From assembly GCA_030536675.1 (NCBI GenBank), contig JAUNPM010000087.1, positions 1 to 6,385 on the forward strand: 6,385 bases of DNA. Direction: 5' to 3'. A model generated the notes under the pieces. It had not been told where the DNA came from. It made no database searches and was given only the letters and a program-made list of their open reading frames with translations. Position numbers and translations under genes: made by a program. The DNA comes from Clostridia bacterium (GTDB lineage Bacteria; Bacillota; Clostridia; Lachnospirales; CAG-274). Shown in pieces: positions 6,299 through 6,385 of this stretch; positions within the stretch are counted from its first letter, which is position 1; each line of letters opens with the position of its first letter.

Positions 6299-6343
6299 AT
6301 GATAAAATACTATTTGTTTGCCACGGCAGGAAGTGCTGATTTG
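6299..6343 (+). pseudogene. Second phosphatase 5' fragment, frameshifted
   Basis: AGGAGAGG (6280-6287) precedes an ATG at 6299 by 11 bases. Beginning ATGATAAAA, one A appears to be missing. In the shifted frame the sequence reads KILFVCHGRKC and then a TGA at 6338-6340. KILFVCHG is the start of a low-molecular-weight protein tyrosine phosphatase, but the following N-x-C-R-S loop is absent. In the unshifted frame the ATG gives MIKYYLFATAG and stops at 6356-6358. The last 30 bases of the window show nothing recognisable. It resembles the 3043 fragment (25 of 32 aligned positions over 3043-3074), with several differences at synonymous third positions. Confidence 0.5.
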
Positions 6344-6385
6344 ATGGAATCCCTTTAATTGATGTGAGTTCTTTGATGGAGAGAA

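Noticed and set aside
1..6385. CRISPR array, tRNA, rRNA, riboswitch, transposase or integrase
   Set aside because: No regularly spaced repeats, cloverleaf or conserved RNA cores, and no recombinase or transposase motifs were found in either strand.

Overview
The window looks like low-GC Firmicutes DNA, most likely a gut-type clostridium (Lachnospiraceae or Ruminococcaceae relatives). The reasons are AT-rich intergenic DNA, strong AGGAG-type ribosome sites, a B. subtilis PgcA-type phosphohexomutase, and an accessory gene set I associate with Lachnospiraceae. This assignment is an inference from content; no phylogenetic marker is present.

The left half (1-2880) is ordinary, well-kept chromosome. 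A short AT-rich edge with a terminator for a gene that lies outside the window is followed by a complete alpha-D-phosphohexomutase gene (pgcA-like, minus strand, 215-1948). That gene has its own terminator and a recognisable promoter. A 291-base divergent intergenic region with two inverted repeats separates it from an intact, unrecognised 196-residue acidic protein (plus strand, 2240-2830), which is also followed by a hairpin.

The right half (about 2900-6385) is an accessory island, largely decayed. It opens with a short ORF (3043) that begins like a low-molecular-weight protein tyrosine phosphatase (FVCHG) and then turns into unrelated sequence. Next come about 170 bases of debris and a badly damaged DUF1016/YhcG-family PD-(D/E)XK nuclease pseudogene (about 3333-4009). 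The pseudogene has at least seven in-frame stops, three frameshifts and an internal deletion that joins its N-terminal domain to its C-terminal nuclease domain. Directly downstream is one fully intact gene (4104-6137, TTG start). It encodes a 677-residue GmrSD-like protein with a DUF262 DGQQR nucleotide-binding domain, a DUF1524 HNH nuclease domain and a C-terminal extension of about 120 residues. After it come two more fragments: a short stretch like the KGLGE motif of type IIA topoisomerase B subunits, and a second, frameshifted FVCHG phosphatase start at 6299.

The genes therefore divide into housekeeping sugar-phosphate metabolism on the left and a worn anti-phage/restriction islet on the right. 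In that islet only the DUF262-DUF1524 protein appears functional. The two phosphatase starts lie about 3.26 kb apart in the same orientation and bracket the nuclease cassette, which suggests repeated insertion or recombination at this kind of sequence. No tRNA, rRNA, CRISPR array, transposase or integrase was seen.
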